64,000 nucleotides of DNA from Methylobacteriaceae bacterium (lineage in GTDB: Bacteria; Pseudomonadota; Alphaproteobacteria; Rhizobiales; Beijerinckiaceae), in assembly GCA_020638135.1 (NCBI GenBank), contig JACKJE010000006.1:1-64000 (forward strand), in the 5' to 3' direction. The notes beneath the pieces are model-generated. The model made no database searches. It saw only the letters and a list, made by a program, of their open reading frames with translations, and was not told the DNA's origin. Of the stretch, positions 35,540 through 44,231 are shown piece by piece; the stretch's first letter is position 1; every line of letters begins with the position of its first letter. A program made the translations under genes and the position numbers.

Positions 35540-36331
35540 TCACCGATTCGCTTCCACGCTGGCCGGCGCGCTGTCCAGCAATTCCAGCGCATCCGGGCTC
35601 ACAATCTCCATCACGGGTCCAAAACCGCGATCCACCAACCCGCGAGCGCGCAGACGCCTGCCGGCGAGCTGGCGCAGCGGTACGCGCGCCGCCTCGAACA
35701 AAGCAAGTTTTCGTTTCGAAATCACGATTGTGAAGTCCGTCGTGCGTCGCGGGCCGAAATTCAGATAAAGGCGGCCGCGCTGCTCGCCAATAGTCAAGAC
35801 GCGGCCTTCGACCACGACGAGGCCCTTTTCGGCCGCCAGGATCGCCTTTGCGTCGACCGCGTCCAGCGGCCCCGACCCGGCCTCGCTCCACAGACCGCGC
35901 CGCGCCGCCCGCGCCGCCTGCTCGGCCGCAAGAAGCCGGTCGCGGCAAGGCTTGGCCGACGCGTCCGGACGATAGAGCGCAAGGCCGGCGGCCAGCGCGC
36001 GTTCGGCGAGGCTTTCGCCCGGCGCGTCGGAGGAATCACGGCGGACCCAGGCGACAAGGCGGCCCCAACGGTCGGGTTTGGCTTCGAGCGCAGCGACGCG
36101 GACGTTCGCGCCGGCGAGCGCGTCCGCGAATGCCCGGTATCCGGGCGCGCTTGCAACCGCCGCGACCCCCGCCAGAGCCGCCACGCGTCCGTCGCCCAAG
36201 AGCAGGTCGAAACTGTCGTCGACGCCGGCGATTTGCGCAGATTCGGTCTTGTCGGACGCGCAGGCGCGGGCCGCCGTCGATTCCAGCGCGGCGAGGCAGA
36301 GGATTGCGACGATAAAGACGCGCTGGATCAG
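35540..36331 (-). CDS. Thermonuclease-like (SNase-fold) secreted protein
   Basis: A protein of about 263 residues. The N-terminal hydrophobic stretch (RVFIVAILCLAALESTAARACA) looks like a signal peptide. The next part, with LLLGDGRVAALAGVAA, LAERALAAGLALYRPDA and AAEQAARAARRGLWSE, follows the staphylococcal nuclease pattern but lacks a clear full set of catalytic arginines and acids. The second half (VVVEGRVLTIGEQRGRLYLNFGPRRTTDFTIVI) resembles an OB-fold domain found with such proteins. No ATG, GTG or TTG fits; the best start is CTG at 36331, which overlaps the stop of the esterase-like gene. A hidden indel near the start is also possible. Confidence 0.65.
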   Translation of the reverse strand: MIQRVFIVAILCLAALESTAARACASDKTESAQIAGVDDSFDLLLGDGRVAALAGVAAVASAPGYRAFADALAGANVRVAALEAKPDRWGRLVAWVRRDSSDAPGESLAERALAAGLALYRPDASAKPCRDRLLAAEQAARAARRGLWSEAGSGPLDAVDAKAILAAEKGLVVVEGRVLTIGEQRGRLYLNFGPRRTTDFTIVISKRKLALFEAARVPLRQLAGRRLRARGLVDRGFGPVMEIVSPDALELLDSAPASVEANR

Positions 36332-37239
36332 CCGCCGCGCCCTTTCAGAAAGAAGTCGACCAGCACGCGCGCCGTGTCGATGTCGCCGTTGCGCGCGCCG
36401 ACCGGCTGGCCGCGATCCGCCCTCGCCCGCGCGCCCGGCAGGGTGTGGCCGCCGCCGTCGATGCGGACGAGTTCGATCGGCGCCTTGCAGCCGACGCGAA
36501 ATTCGAGCTGCACACGCGAGCCGTCGTTGCGATCCCGGTCGGCGACATCGATCTTCGTCGTCTTGTCGCCGCAAGCTGCGGCCGCCGCAAACGGCGCCAG
36601 CGTGCCGGCGGCGGAGACGACCTCGCCCTTGTATTCGGGAATATCGGCCTTGCCGCCGCCGAAGGGAATCTTGGGGTCGGCCGTGCCGGCGAGCAGCATG
36701 AAGGGAATTGGCCGCGACGGCTTGCAGGCGGCCGCGTCGGCGGTGGGCATCAGCGCGATCAGCGAGGCCGCGCCGGCAAATGTTCCCGTCTCGCGACAGG
36801 CCAGACGCATCGCCAGAATTCCGCCCGGGCCGCCGCCGGCGATGAAGATGCGCTTGGGGTCGGCGATGCCGTCTTTCTTCAGCCGGGCGATCAGGTCGTT
36901 CACGAAACGCAGCTCGCGTTCGGCGCCGGCCTCGCTGACGTCCCAGCGCCCGCCGAGCGCGTCCGGATAGGCGACAACCACGCTGCGGCTCTTGATCTTG
37001 CGATCGAGGCCGAGGCGGTCGCGCACCCGCACGCCGGCGCCGGACTGGCCATGCAGAAAGATGATGACAGGTCGGCGCGCGCGCTTCAGGCGCGCATGTT
37101 CGACGATGAAGGCCGACCGCCTGACGCCGCCCGATTCGAGGGTCAGGCGTCCGGAGGCGGCGGAGGCGGTGGAGGCCATGCCGAGGCCGATGGCCGCCGC
37201 AAAGGCCAGACGCCAGACAACAGGCGCAAGAAACCGCAT
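36328..37239 (-). CDS. LpqC/PHB-depolymerase-like alpha/beta hydrolase lacking the catalytic Ser
   Basis: A 303-residue exported protein (signal MRFLAPVVWRLAFAAAIGLGMASTASA). The fold of the LpqC/poly(3-hydroxybutyrate) depolymerase-like esterases is clear: IIFLHGQSGAG for the oxyanion side, VVAYPDALGGRWDV, acid Asp188 in GTADPKIPFGG, and His265 in GGGHTLPG. The nucleophile elbow, normally GLSNGG or G-x-S-x-G, reads GGGPGG at residues 135-140, so the serine is replaced by glycine. It may be inactive as an esterase or have a binding role. The start at 37239 has a GAGGGG site. Confidence 0.78.
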   Translation of the reverse strand: MRFLAPVVWRLAFAAAIGLGMASTASAASGRLTLESGGVRRSAFIVEHARLKRARRPVIIFLHGQSGAGVRVRDRLGLDRKIKSRSVVVAYPDALGGRWDVSEAGAERELRFVNDLIARLKKDGIADPKRIFIAGGGPGGILAMRLACRETGTFAGAASLIALMPTADAAACKPSRPIPFMLLAGTADPKIPFGGGKADIPEYKGEVVSAAGTLAPFAAAAACGDKTTKIDVADRDRNDGSRVQLEFRVGCKAPIELVRIDGGGHTLPGARARADRGQPVGARNGDIDTARVLVDFFLKGRGG

Positions 37240-37404
37240 CCAGAATAGCCCCTCGATCATCCGAAGCCGCCAACAATCATAGCATTGCGGCGGCAATGCA
37301 ACCGCCGGCGCGTTCATCCGAATTGCGACGTTGCGCGGCGTTGCGTGGCAGCGGCGTTTGGAATAGTGAACATTGCGACGATGCATCGCATGTGAGGGGC
37401 TGTC

Positions 37405-37818
37405 ATGGCCGAGGCAAATAACGCGTCCCAGCGTCTGCAGGACAGAAGGCCGCTTTCTCCCCATCTCCAGATCTACAAGATGATGTTCACGATGGTGATG
37501 TCGGGCCTGCACCGCATCACCGGGATGTGCCTCTACGCCGGCGTGCTGCTGCTCGCCTGGTATTTCATCGCCGCCGCCTCCGGCCGGCACGCCTTCGAGA
37601 CCGTCAACTGGGTCTACAGCTCGTTCCTCGGCCGGCTGGTTCTGTTCGGTTTCACCTGGTCGCTGTTCCATCACTGGATGGGCGGCATTCGTCATGCGAT
37701 CTGGGACGCCGGCTATATGTTCGACGCCAAGGGGCGCGAACTCGCGGCGCAGGCGACGCTGGTCGGCTCGATCGCGCTGACCGTGATCTTCTGGGTCCTG
37801 GCCTACGCCTATCGCTGA
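37405..37818 (+). CDS. sdhC: Succinate dehydrogenase cytochrome b556 subunit
   Basis: Membrane anchor of complex II. The 137-residue protein has the N-terminal motif RPLSPHLQIYKM, then three membrane segments (about residues 32-55, 70-92 and 112-135). The heme-ligand histidine is in SGLHRITG or in LFHHWMGGIRHAIWD, as in other alphaproteobacterial SdhC. First gene of sdhCDAB, with 12 bases to sdhD. Confidence 0.93.
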   Translation: MAEANNASQRLQDRRPLSPHLQIYKMMFTMVMSGLHRITGMCLYAGVLLLAWYFIAAASGRHAFETVNWVYSSFLGRLVLFGFTWSLFHHWMGGIRHAIWDAGYMFDAKGRELAAQATLVGSIALTVIFWVLAYAYR

Positions 37819-37830
37819 GCGGAGAACGAG

Positions 37831-38229
37831 ATGTCCAACAAATCCTCTTCCCTGCGCAGCGAAGCCTCCACGGTCCGCTCGCTCGGCGCGAGCGGCGGCA
37901 AGGCCACGCACCATGCGCTGATGCTGCGCCTGACGGCGGCGGCGCTGATGCCGCTCACCATTCTCTTCGCCTTCCTGGTCGTGTCGCTCGTCGGGCGCGA
38001 CTATGATTCGGTGATGCGCCTGTTCGGCCATCGCGTCGGGCCGGGCACGATCGCGCTGCTGTTCGTGCTGGTCGGCGTCTATCACATGAAGACCGGCATG
38101 GAGACGATCATCGAGGACTATGCGCACGGCTGGTGGAAGATCGGCCTGCTCGTCGCCAACCTGCTCTTCTCGGGCCTGATCGCCGCCGCCACCGCGCTGT
38201 CGATCCTCAAACTCGCCGTCGGCGGCTGA
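37831..38229 (+). CDS. sdhD: Succinate dehydrogenase hydrophobic anchor subunit
   Basis: Second membrane anchor of complex II; 132 residues with three membrane segments (about residues 32-52, 65-85, 105-130). Conserved features are the polar N-terminus, the segment GVYHMKTGMETIIEDYAHG that carries the heme and quinone site residues, and the arginine in LVGRDYDSV. It lies between sdhC and sdhA, 16 bases from the latter. Confidence 0.92.
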   Translation: MSNKSSSLRSEASTVRSLGASGGKATHHALMLRLTAAALMPLTILFAFLVVSLVGRDYDSVMRLFGHRVGPGTIALLFVLVGVYHMKTGMETIIEDYAHGWWKIGLLVANLLFSGLIAAATALSILKLAVGG

Positions 38230-38245
38230 TCGAGGGACTTTTCAC

Positions 38246-40087
38246 ATGGCTAGCAATGGGGCTACGAACGGCTCTGGGGCGTTCTCGATCAACGGCCGCG
38301 CCTATCCCGTCACCGACCATACATTCGACGTCGTGATCGTCGGCGCCGGCGGCGCGGGTCTGCGCGCCACCGTCGGCTGCTCGCAGGCGGGGCTCCGCAC
38401 GGCCTGCATCAGCAAGGTGTTTCCGACGCGCTCGCATACGGTCGCCGCGCAGGGCGGCGTCGCCGCCTCGCTCGGCAACATGGGGCCGGACAACTGGAAA
38501 TGGCACATGTACGACACCGTGAAGGGGTCGGACTGGCTCGGCGATCAGGACGCCATCGAATATCTGTGCCGCAACGCGCCGGCCGCGGTCTACGAGCTCG
38601 AACACTGGGGCGTGCCGTTCTCGCGCACCGACGACGGCAAGATCTACCAGCGTCCGTTCGGCGGCATGACCACTGATTTCGGCAGGGGCCCGCCGGCGCA
38701 GCGCACCTGCGCGGCCGCGGACCGCACCGGCCACGCGATGCTGCACACGCTCTACGGCCAGGCATTGAGGAATTCGACGGAATTCTTCATCGAATATTTC
38801 GCGATCGACCTGATCATGAACAGCGAGGGCCGTTGCGTCGGCGTCGTCTGCATCAAGATGGACGACGGTTCGATCCACCGCTTCCGCTCGCAGCTGACCA
38901 TTCTGGCGACGGGCGGCTACGGGCGCGCCTATTTCTCGGCGACTTCGGCGCATACCTGCACCGGCGACGGCGGCGGCATGACGCTGCGCGCCGGCCTGCC
39001 GCTGCAGGACATGGAATTCGTGCAGTTCCATCCGACCGGCATCTACGGCGCGGGCTGCCTCATCACCGAGGGCGCGCGCGGCGAAGGCGGCTATCTCACC
39101 AATTCGAACGGCGAGCGCTTCATGGAGCGCTATGCGCCGAGCGTGAAGGACCTCGCCCCGCGCGACATGGTCTCGCGCGCCATGACCATGGAAATCCGCG
39201 AAGGCCGCGGCGTCGGCAAGAACAAGGACCATATTCATCTGCATCTCGAACATCTCGAGCCGCAGATGCTGCACGAGCGCCTGCCGGGCATTTCCGAGAG
39301 CGCCAAGATTTTCGCGGGCGTCGAGGTGACGAAGGAGCCGATTCCGGTCCTGCCGACCGTCCACTACAACATGGGCGGCATCCAGACGAACTATCACGGC
39401 GAGGTGCTGACCAGGAAAGGCGGCGATCCGGACGTCGTGGTGCCGGGCCTGATGGCGCTCGGCGAAGCGGCCTGCGTGTCGGTGCATGGCGCCAATCGTC
39501 TGGGCTCGAACTCGCTGATCGACCTCGTCGTGTTCGGCCGCGCGGCGGGCCTGCGCGCTGCGGAACTGGTCAAGGCCGGCGAAAAGCAGGCCGACCTGCC
39601 GGCCGATTCCGCCGATCTGTCGCTGAGCCGCCTCGACCGCTACCGCTATGCCAAGGGCGGCACGTCGACTGCGCAGCTGCGGCTGAACATGCAGAAGGTG
39701 ATGCAGAACCATTGCGCGGTGTACCGGACCGGCGAGACGCTGGCGGAAGGCGTAAAGCTGATCCACGACGTCTGGGCCGCGCGCGACGATGTCGGCGTCA
39801 CCGACCGTTCGCTGATCTGGAACTCCGATCTGATCGAGACGCTGGAGCTCGACAATCTGATCGTCCAGGCCGTCGTGACCATGGAGGGGGCGAACAACCG
39901 CACGGAATCGCGCGGCGCCCATGCGCGCGAGGATTATTCCGAACGCGACGACGCCAACTGGATGAAGCACACGCTGGCGTCGATCGACGACAGCGGACGC
40001 AGCGTGACGCTCGACTACCGCCCCGTGCATTCCTACACGATGACGAACGAGGTCTCGTATATCGAGCCGAAGGCCCGCGTTTACTGA
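38246..40087 (+). CDS. sdhA: Succinate dehydrogenase flavoprotein subunit
   Basis: Oxidises succinate to fumarate with covalently bound FAD. The 613-residue protein has the dinucleotide motif VIVGAGGAGLRA, the FAD-attachment histidine in RSHTVAAQGG, the substrate region HPTGIYGAGCLITEG and LPTVHYNMGGI, and the C-terminal TRPVHSYT-like segment (YRPVHSYTMTNEV). Full length and intact. Third gene of the sdh operon, 27 bases before sdhB. Confidence 0.96.
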   Translation: MASNGATNGSGAFSINGRAYPVTDHTFDVVIVGAGGAGLRATVGCSQAGLRTACISKVFPTRSHTVAAQGGVAASLGNMGPDNWKWHMYDTVKGSDWLGDQDAIEYLCRNAPAAVYELEHWGVPFSRTDDGKIYQRPFGGMTTDFGRGPPAQRTCAAADRTGHAMLHTLYGQALRNSTEFFIEYFAIDLIMNSEGRCVGVVCIKMDDGSIHRFRSQLTILATGGYGRAYFSATSAHTCTGDGGGMTLRAGLPLQDMEFVQFHPTGIYGAGCLITEGARGEGGYLTNSNGERFMERYAPSVKDLAPRDMVSRAMTMEIREGRGVGKNKDHIHLHLEHLEPQMLHERLPGISESAKIFAGVEVTKEPIPVLPTVHYNMGGIQTNYHGEVLTRKGGDPDVVVPGLMALGEAACVSVHGANRLGSNSLIDLVVFGRAAGLRAAELVKAGEKQADLPADSADLSLSRLDRYRYAKGGTSTAQLRLNMQKVMQNHCAVYRTGETLAEGVKLIHDVWAARDDVGVTDRSLIWNSDLIETLELDNLIVQAVVTMEGANNRTESRGAHAREDYSERDDANWMKHTLASIDDSGRSVTLDYRPVHSYTMTNEVSYIEPKARVY

Positions 40088-40114
40088 CGCGACCGCAGCC
40101 ATACGGAACTGACC

Positions 40115-40894
40115 ATGGTCGAATTCACACTGCCGAAAAACTCCCGGGTCACCTCCGGCAAGACCTGGCCGCGTCCGCAGGGCGCGACGAATGTCAGGGA
40201 ATTCCGGATTTACCGCTGGGATCCCGATGACGGACGCAATCCGCGTCTCGACACCTACTATGTCGATCTCGACGATTGCGGGCCGATGATTCTCGACGCG
40301 ATCATCTGGATCAAATCCAAGGTCGATCCGACGCTGACCTTCCGTCGCTCCTGCCGCGAGGGCATTTGCGGCTCCTGCGCGATGAACATCGACGGCACCA
40401 ACACGCTCGCCTGCACCAAGGGCATGGACGAGATCAAGGGCGCGGTGAAAATCTATCCGCTGCCGCACATGCCGGTGGTCAAGGATCTCGTTCCGGATCT
40501 GACCCGCTTCTACACGCATCACGCCTCGATCGAGCCCTGGCTGAAGACCGATACGCCTGCGCCCGAGAAGGAATGGCTGCAGACGCCGGAAGATCGCGCC
40601 AAGCTCGACGGCCTCTACGAATGCATCCTGTGCGCGTGCTGCTCGACCTCGTGCCCGAGCTATTGGTGGAACACCGAGCGCTATCTCGGCCCGTCCGCGC
40701 TGCTGCAGGCCTATCGCTGGCTGATCGATTCGCGCGACGAGGCGACCGGCGAACGGCTCGATTATATCGAGGACACGTTCCGCCTCTATCGCTGCCACAC
40801 GATCCTGAACTGCTCGAAGGCCTGCCCGAAGGGGCTGAACCCGGCCGACGCGATTTCGAAGATCAAGAACATGATGGTCGTGCGGCAGTTCTGA
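40115..40894 (+). CDS. sdhB: Succinate dehydrogenase iron-sulfur subunit
   Basis: Carries electrons from FAD to quinone through 2Fe-2S, 4Fe-4S and 3Fe-4S clusters. The 259-residue protein has the plant-type ferredoxin cluster motif CREGICGSCAMNIDG and single downstream cysteine in LAC, then CILCACCSTSCPSYWW and CHTILNCSKACPKGLNP. Last gene of sdhCDAB; a strong terminator follows 19 bases after the stop. Confidence 0.96.
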   Translation: MVEFTLPKNSRVTSGKTWPRPQGATNVREFRIYRWDPDDGRNPRLDTYYVDLDDCGPMILDAIIWIKSKVDPTLTFRRSCREGICGSCAMNIDGTNTLACTKGMDEIKGAVKIYPLPHMPVVKDLVPDLTRFYTHHASIEPWLKTDTPAPEKEWLQTPEDRAKLDGLYECILCACCSTSCPSYWWNTERYLGPSALLQAYRWLIDSRDEATGERLDYIEDTFRLYRCHTILNCSKACPKGLNPADAISKIKNMMVVRQF

Positions 40895-40913
40895 ACGAAC
40901 GGATCGAACGCGA

Positions 40914-40945
40914 AAAAGCCGCGACGGGCGACCGTCGCGGCTTTT
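40914..40945. terminator. Strong intrinsic terminator after sdhB
   Basis: Perfect 14-bp stem AAAAGCCGCGACGG/CCGTCGCGGCTTTT with loop GCGA and A/T runs on both sides. It serves sdhCDAB and, from the other side, the convergent GNAT gene. Confidence 0.9.
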
Positions 40946-40969
40946 GCATTTTGGGCAGGTCCGGCGCGA

Positions 40970-41560
40970 TCAGCGCTTGTGGTGCTGCATCGAATACATG
41001 CGCGTGTGCAGGTCGAGCATGGCGGTGGCGAAGCTCGAGGCGTCGTCCGTCCACTCGTCCCACAGCGCGGCCGCCGAGGGCGTGCGCGCGACCAGCCTGC
41101 CGGTGACGTCGTCGGCGTCGAACTGCAGGTCGGCCTCGAACTTCCTGGCCATGCCCTGCATGGCGCGGTTTCGGGCGAGACACGACATGTAGAGCGTCTC
41201 GGCGCCGCGATTGCGCGCGGCCTGCACGATGCGGCCCATCAGTTCCGTGCCGACGCCGCGCCGGCGCCAGCCGACCTCGACCGAAAAGGCGGCTTCCGCC
41301 GACCCCTTGTCGAGGCCCAGACCCACGCCGCGCAATTCGCCGGCGCCGCGCATCACGCCATCGACGAAATAGCCGTAGATGACGTCGTCGATGCCAAAGC
41401 AGCGCTCGGCGTAATTGGCGAGAAACTCGTCGCTGACCGCCATGGCGAACCGGTCGTGCCGGCTCGGCGCGTCCAGACGCAACAGATGATCGCGGAACGC
41501 CGGCATATCCGACGGCCACAAGCGTCGGACGACGCCGCCGTGAATAGTCGCGTGTTCCAT
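40970..41560 (-). CDS. GNAT family N-acetyltransferase
   Basis: A 196-residue single-domain GNAT protein. The acetyl-CoA loop reads VGWRRRGVGTELMGRIVQAARNRGAETLYMSCLARN, with R-R-x-G-V-G as pyrophosphate-binding loop. The N-terminal part VRRLWPSDMPAFRDHLLRLDAPSRHDRFAM is seen in stand-alone members and in acetyltransferase domains fused to acyl-CoA synthetases. The acceptor is unknown. The start at 41560 (MEHAT) is preferred to an upstream ATG because the domain begins there. The 244 bases upstream are AT-rich. Confidence 0.85.
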   Translation of the reverse strand: MEHATIHGGVVRRLWPSDMPAFRDHLLRLDAPSRHDRFAMAVSDEFLANYAERCFGIDDVIYGYFVDGVMRGAGELRGVGLGLDKGSAEAAFSVEVGWRRRGVGTELMGRIVQAARNRGAETLYMSCLARNRAMQGMARKFEADLQFDADDVTGRLVARTPSAAALWDEWTDDASSFATAMLDLHTRMYSMQHHKR

Positions 41561-41804
41561 ATCAGCCTCCAGTCGCGGCCATCCTGGCCGCACTCGAATC
41601 CGACCCACGCCTCCCGGTCTGCCAAAGATATTGTGCGCCGCAATAGATTAAGCAAGCGTAAAAGCTGAGCATTTCATACACCATTGATATAATATGATCT
41701 TCTAGCTCTCTTGGGCCGCAGTTGATATATAAACCAAGGCGGAATCGTGGCGATGCGACGTTGCAAATTATTGCGACGCACAAATGACAGGAAGATGAAC
41801 CCGA

Positions 41805-42236
41805 TCAGCCCAGGAGGTCGACGAGGTGCGGGATCAGCGGCTCGTCGGCCGGCGGCATCGGCCAGTTGCGCAGGTCGCGCGGCCGGACCCATTTGATCGC
41901 CTGCCCCTCGCGCGGCTGGACGAAGCCTTCCCAGCGGCGGCAGATGTAGAGCGGCATGAGCAGGTGGAAGTCGTCATAGGCGTGGCTGGCGAATGTCAGC
42001 GGCGCGAGGCACGGGGCCTTCGCCTCGATCGACAATTCCTCGCGCAATTCGCGAATCAGCGCTTCCTCCGGCCGTTCGCCGGGATCGAGCTTGCCGCCGG
42101 GAAATTCCCAGAGGCCTTCGAGCTTCTTGCCCGGCGGGCGCTGCGCGATGAGGATGCGGTTGTCCTGATCGACGAGGGCGCAGGCGACGACGAGCAGCAG
42201 GTTCAAGAGGCCCTCAGCGATCGTTGGTGAGGACAA
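41805..42236 (-). CDS. mutT: MutT-type Nudix hydrolase (8-oxo-dGTP diphosphatase)
   Basis: Cleans oxidised dGTP from the nucleotide pool. The Nudix box is complete: GGKLDPGERPEEALIRELREEL (G-x5-E-x7-REUxEE pattern). The lead-in VVACALVDQDNRILIAQRPPGKKLEGLWEFPGG is typical of MutT. The ATG at 42236 overlaps the preceding lipoprotein gene by 23 bases; TTG at 42206, with GAGGG just before it, would start closer to the usual MutT N-terminus and may be the true start. Confidence 0.87.
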   Translation of the reverse strand: MSSPTIAEGLLNLLLVVACALVDQDNRILIAQRPPGKKLEGLWEFPGGKLDPGERPEEALIRELREELSIEAKAPCLAPLTFASHAYDDFHLLMPLYICRRWEGFVQPREGQAIKWVRPRDLRNWPMPPADEPLIPHLVDLLG

Positions 42237-42780
42237 GCTTGATCGGCTTCTCCTCCTTGCCCGACACGGTCACCGTCTCGAACATGGCGCCGCCGTCATT
42301 GCCGGTCCGCAGGCGTTGATGAAACGATCCGGCGTTGAGCTGCACGTAAGCGTCCTTGTCGCGATAGTTGACCTGGCTGGTGACGAAATAGACGCCGGGC
42401 GCGACATTGTCGAATTCGAATCGTCCCGTGGACTCGGCGCGCGTCGTGCGCGTGAAATCGGCATATTGCGGATCGACGTCGACGCGCGGGATCTGGCTGG
42501 TCGGCAGGGAGCGCTGGCCCCTGTAGAGAACGGCGAAGCGTTCGCGCGCATATCGCGTCGCCGGCACAAGGCGCACGATTTCGCCGGCCGCATTCACCGT
42601 GCCGCCCTTGTCGTCGCGCCAGAACGCATGGCCGTGGATCGAGACGGCCCCCGTCTTCTTGATGTAGGCCGCCTCGGCGGGATCGAAGGCGGCGGCGGTC
42701 GCCACGGGCGTCGTCTGCGGAGTGGACCGGCAGCCTGCGAGCGCAACGGCGGCTGCGATCACGATCGCTAATGAACGCAT
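42214..42780 (-). CDS. Lipoprotein with carboxypeptidase-regulatory-like domain
   Basis: A 188-residue lipoprotein: signal MRSLAIVIAAAVALAGC with the lipobox LAGC at residues 14-17. The mature part contains a beta-sandwich-like segment (GRFEFDNVAPGVYFVTSQVNY) as in carboxypeptidase regulatory-like or transthyretin-like domains, plus a GETVTV-type end strand (MFETVTVSGKEEKPIKLVL). No enzyme motif is visible. It lies between argJ and mutT on the same strand. Function unknown. Confidence 0.75.
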   Translation of the reverse strand: MRSLAIVIAAAVALAGCRSTPQTTPVATAAAFDPAEAAYIKKTGAVSIHGHAFWRDDKGGTVNAAGEIVRLVPATRYARERFAVLYRGQRSLPTSQIPRVDVDPQYADFTRTTRAESTGRFEFDNVAPGVYFVTSQVNYRDKDAYVQLNAGSFHQRLRTGNDGGAMFETVTVSGKEEKPIKLVLTNDR

Positions 42781-42889
42781 GAAACAACCTCGTCACGCCT
42801 AATGGCGAAACAGTCGCGCGCGGGGCGGCAAAAGGCAAGACGACCGCCTTTGCGGCGCACGAGCGCGAGGCCGCGGAACGCCAGACGCT

Positions 42890-44137
42890 TCAGGAACGAT
42901 AGTCGCCGTTGATGGCGACATATTCCTTCGTCAGATCACAGGTCCAGACTTTTGCCGCGCCCTTGCCGAGGCCGAGGTCTACGCGGATGTCGATCGCCTG
43001 CTCTTTCATGGCGGCGGAAACCTTGGCCTCGTCGTAGGCGGGGTCGCGCAGACCCTTGTAGGCGACGCGGATGCCGCCGAACCAGATCGCGAGCCTGTCG
43101 CGCTCGGCCTTCTCGCCGGCCTTGCCGACCGCCATGACGATGCGGCCCCAATTGGCGTCCTCGCCAGCGATCGCCGTCTTCACCAGCGGCGAATTGGCGA
43201 TCGACAGGGCGATCCGCTTGGCGGCCTTCGCATTGTCCGCGCCGGTCACTTCGATGCCGACGAATTTGCGCGCGCCTTCGCCGTCGCGCACGACCTGATG
43301 GGCGAGGTTGGTCAGGACGACATCGAGCGCGGCCTTGAATGCGGTCAGACGACGGTCGTTGGCGGCCGTGATCTTCGGCGCGCCGCGCGCGGCTGCGGCG
43401 CCGGTCGCAAACAGCAGCAGCGTGTCCGAGGTCGACGTGTCGCTGTCGACCGTGATCGCGTTGAACGAGCCCTGCACCGATTTCGACAGCATGGCCTGCA
43501 GCGCGGGCGCCGCAATCGGCGCGTCGGTGAAGACGAAGGAGAGCATGGTCGCCATGTCCGGCGCGATCATGCCGGCGCCCTTGGCCATGCCCGAAATGCG
43601 CACGCGCACGCCGCCGATCTCGGCTTCCGCGGTCGCGACCTTGGGGAACGTGTCGGTCGTCATGATGGCTCGGGCGGCGTCGAGCCAGTTCTCGCCCGAG
43701 GCGTCCTTCACCAGCGTATCGAGCACGCCGTCGAACCTGGTCGCGTCGAGCGGCTCGCCGATGACGCCGGTCGAGGCCATGAAGATTTCGCTTTCCTTCG
43801 CGCCGGTCGCCCTGGACGCGATCTTGGCGGCGAGCTTCACGGCGTCGGCGCCGATCTTGCCCGTAAAGGCGTTGGCGTTGCCGGAATTGACGAGCAGCGC
43901 CCGCGCTTTCCCGGACTTCAGTTTGGCGCGGCACCAGTCGACCGGAGCGGACGGGCATTTCGACTTGGTGAAGACGCCGGCGACCTGCGCGCCCTTGTCG
44001 AGCAGCGCCAGCATGACGTCGGTGCGGCCTTTGTAGCGGATGCCGGCCGCGCCCGAGGCGAAGCGCACGCCGTCGATGGCGGGCATATCCGGAAAGGTCT
44101 TGGGAGCAAGCGGCGAAAGGGGAGCGTCGTGCGCCAT
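42890..44137 (-). CDS. argJ: Bifunctional glutamate N-acetyltransferase / amino-acid acetyltransferase
   Basis: Recycles the acetyl group from N-acetylornithine to glutamate in arginine synthesis. The 415-residue precursor cleaves itself before the nucleophile threonine in APDMATMLSF (near residue 197), giving alpha and beta chains. Other signatures are GVFTKSKCPSAPVDWC, LVNSGNANAFTG, and VTGADNAKAAKRIALSIANSPLVKTAIAGEDANWGRI. It ends VAINGDYRS, as usual. PpiC lies upstream on the same strand (94-base gap). Confidence 0.94.
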   Translation of the reverse strand: MAHDAPLSPLAPKTFPDMPAIDGVRFASGAAGIRYKGRTDVMLALLDKGAQVAGVFTKSKCPSAPVDWCRAKLKSGKARALLVNSGNANAFTGKIGADAVKLAAKIASRATGAKESEIFMASTGVIGEPLDATRFDGVLDTLVKDASGENWLDAARAIMTTDTFPKVATAEAEIGGVRVRISGMAKGAGMIAPDMATMLSFVFTDAPIAAPALQAMLSKSVQGSFNAITVDSDTSTSDTLLLFATGAAAARGAPKITAANDRRLTAFKAALDVVLTNLAHQVVRDGEGARKFVGIEVTGADNAKAAKRIALSIANSPLVKTAIAGEDANWGRIVMAVGKAGEKAERDRLAIWFGGIRVAYKGLRDPAYDEAKVSAAMKEQAIDIRVDLGLGKGAAKVWTCDLTKEYVAINGDYRS

Positions 44138-44231
44138 GGCGAGCCTCGTGAATCCGCGGCGATTTGCCGACCGAATCAGCGAGGCGTCAAGCCGCCGGAG
44201 CGCGGAAGGCGCCGTCGCCCCGGCGGCAAGT

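Noticed and set aside
38207..40798. An 863-codon frame antisense to sdhA and sdhB
   Set aside because: Shadow of two highly conserved genes; no domain pattern in the translation.
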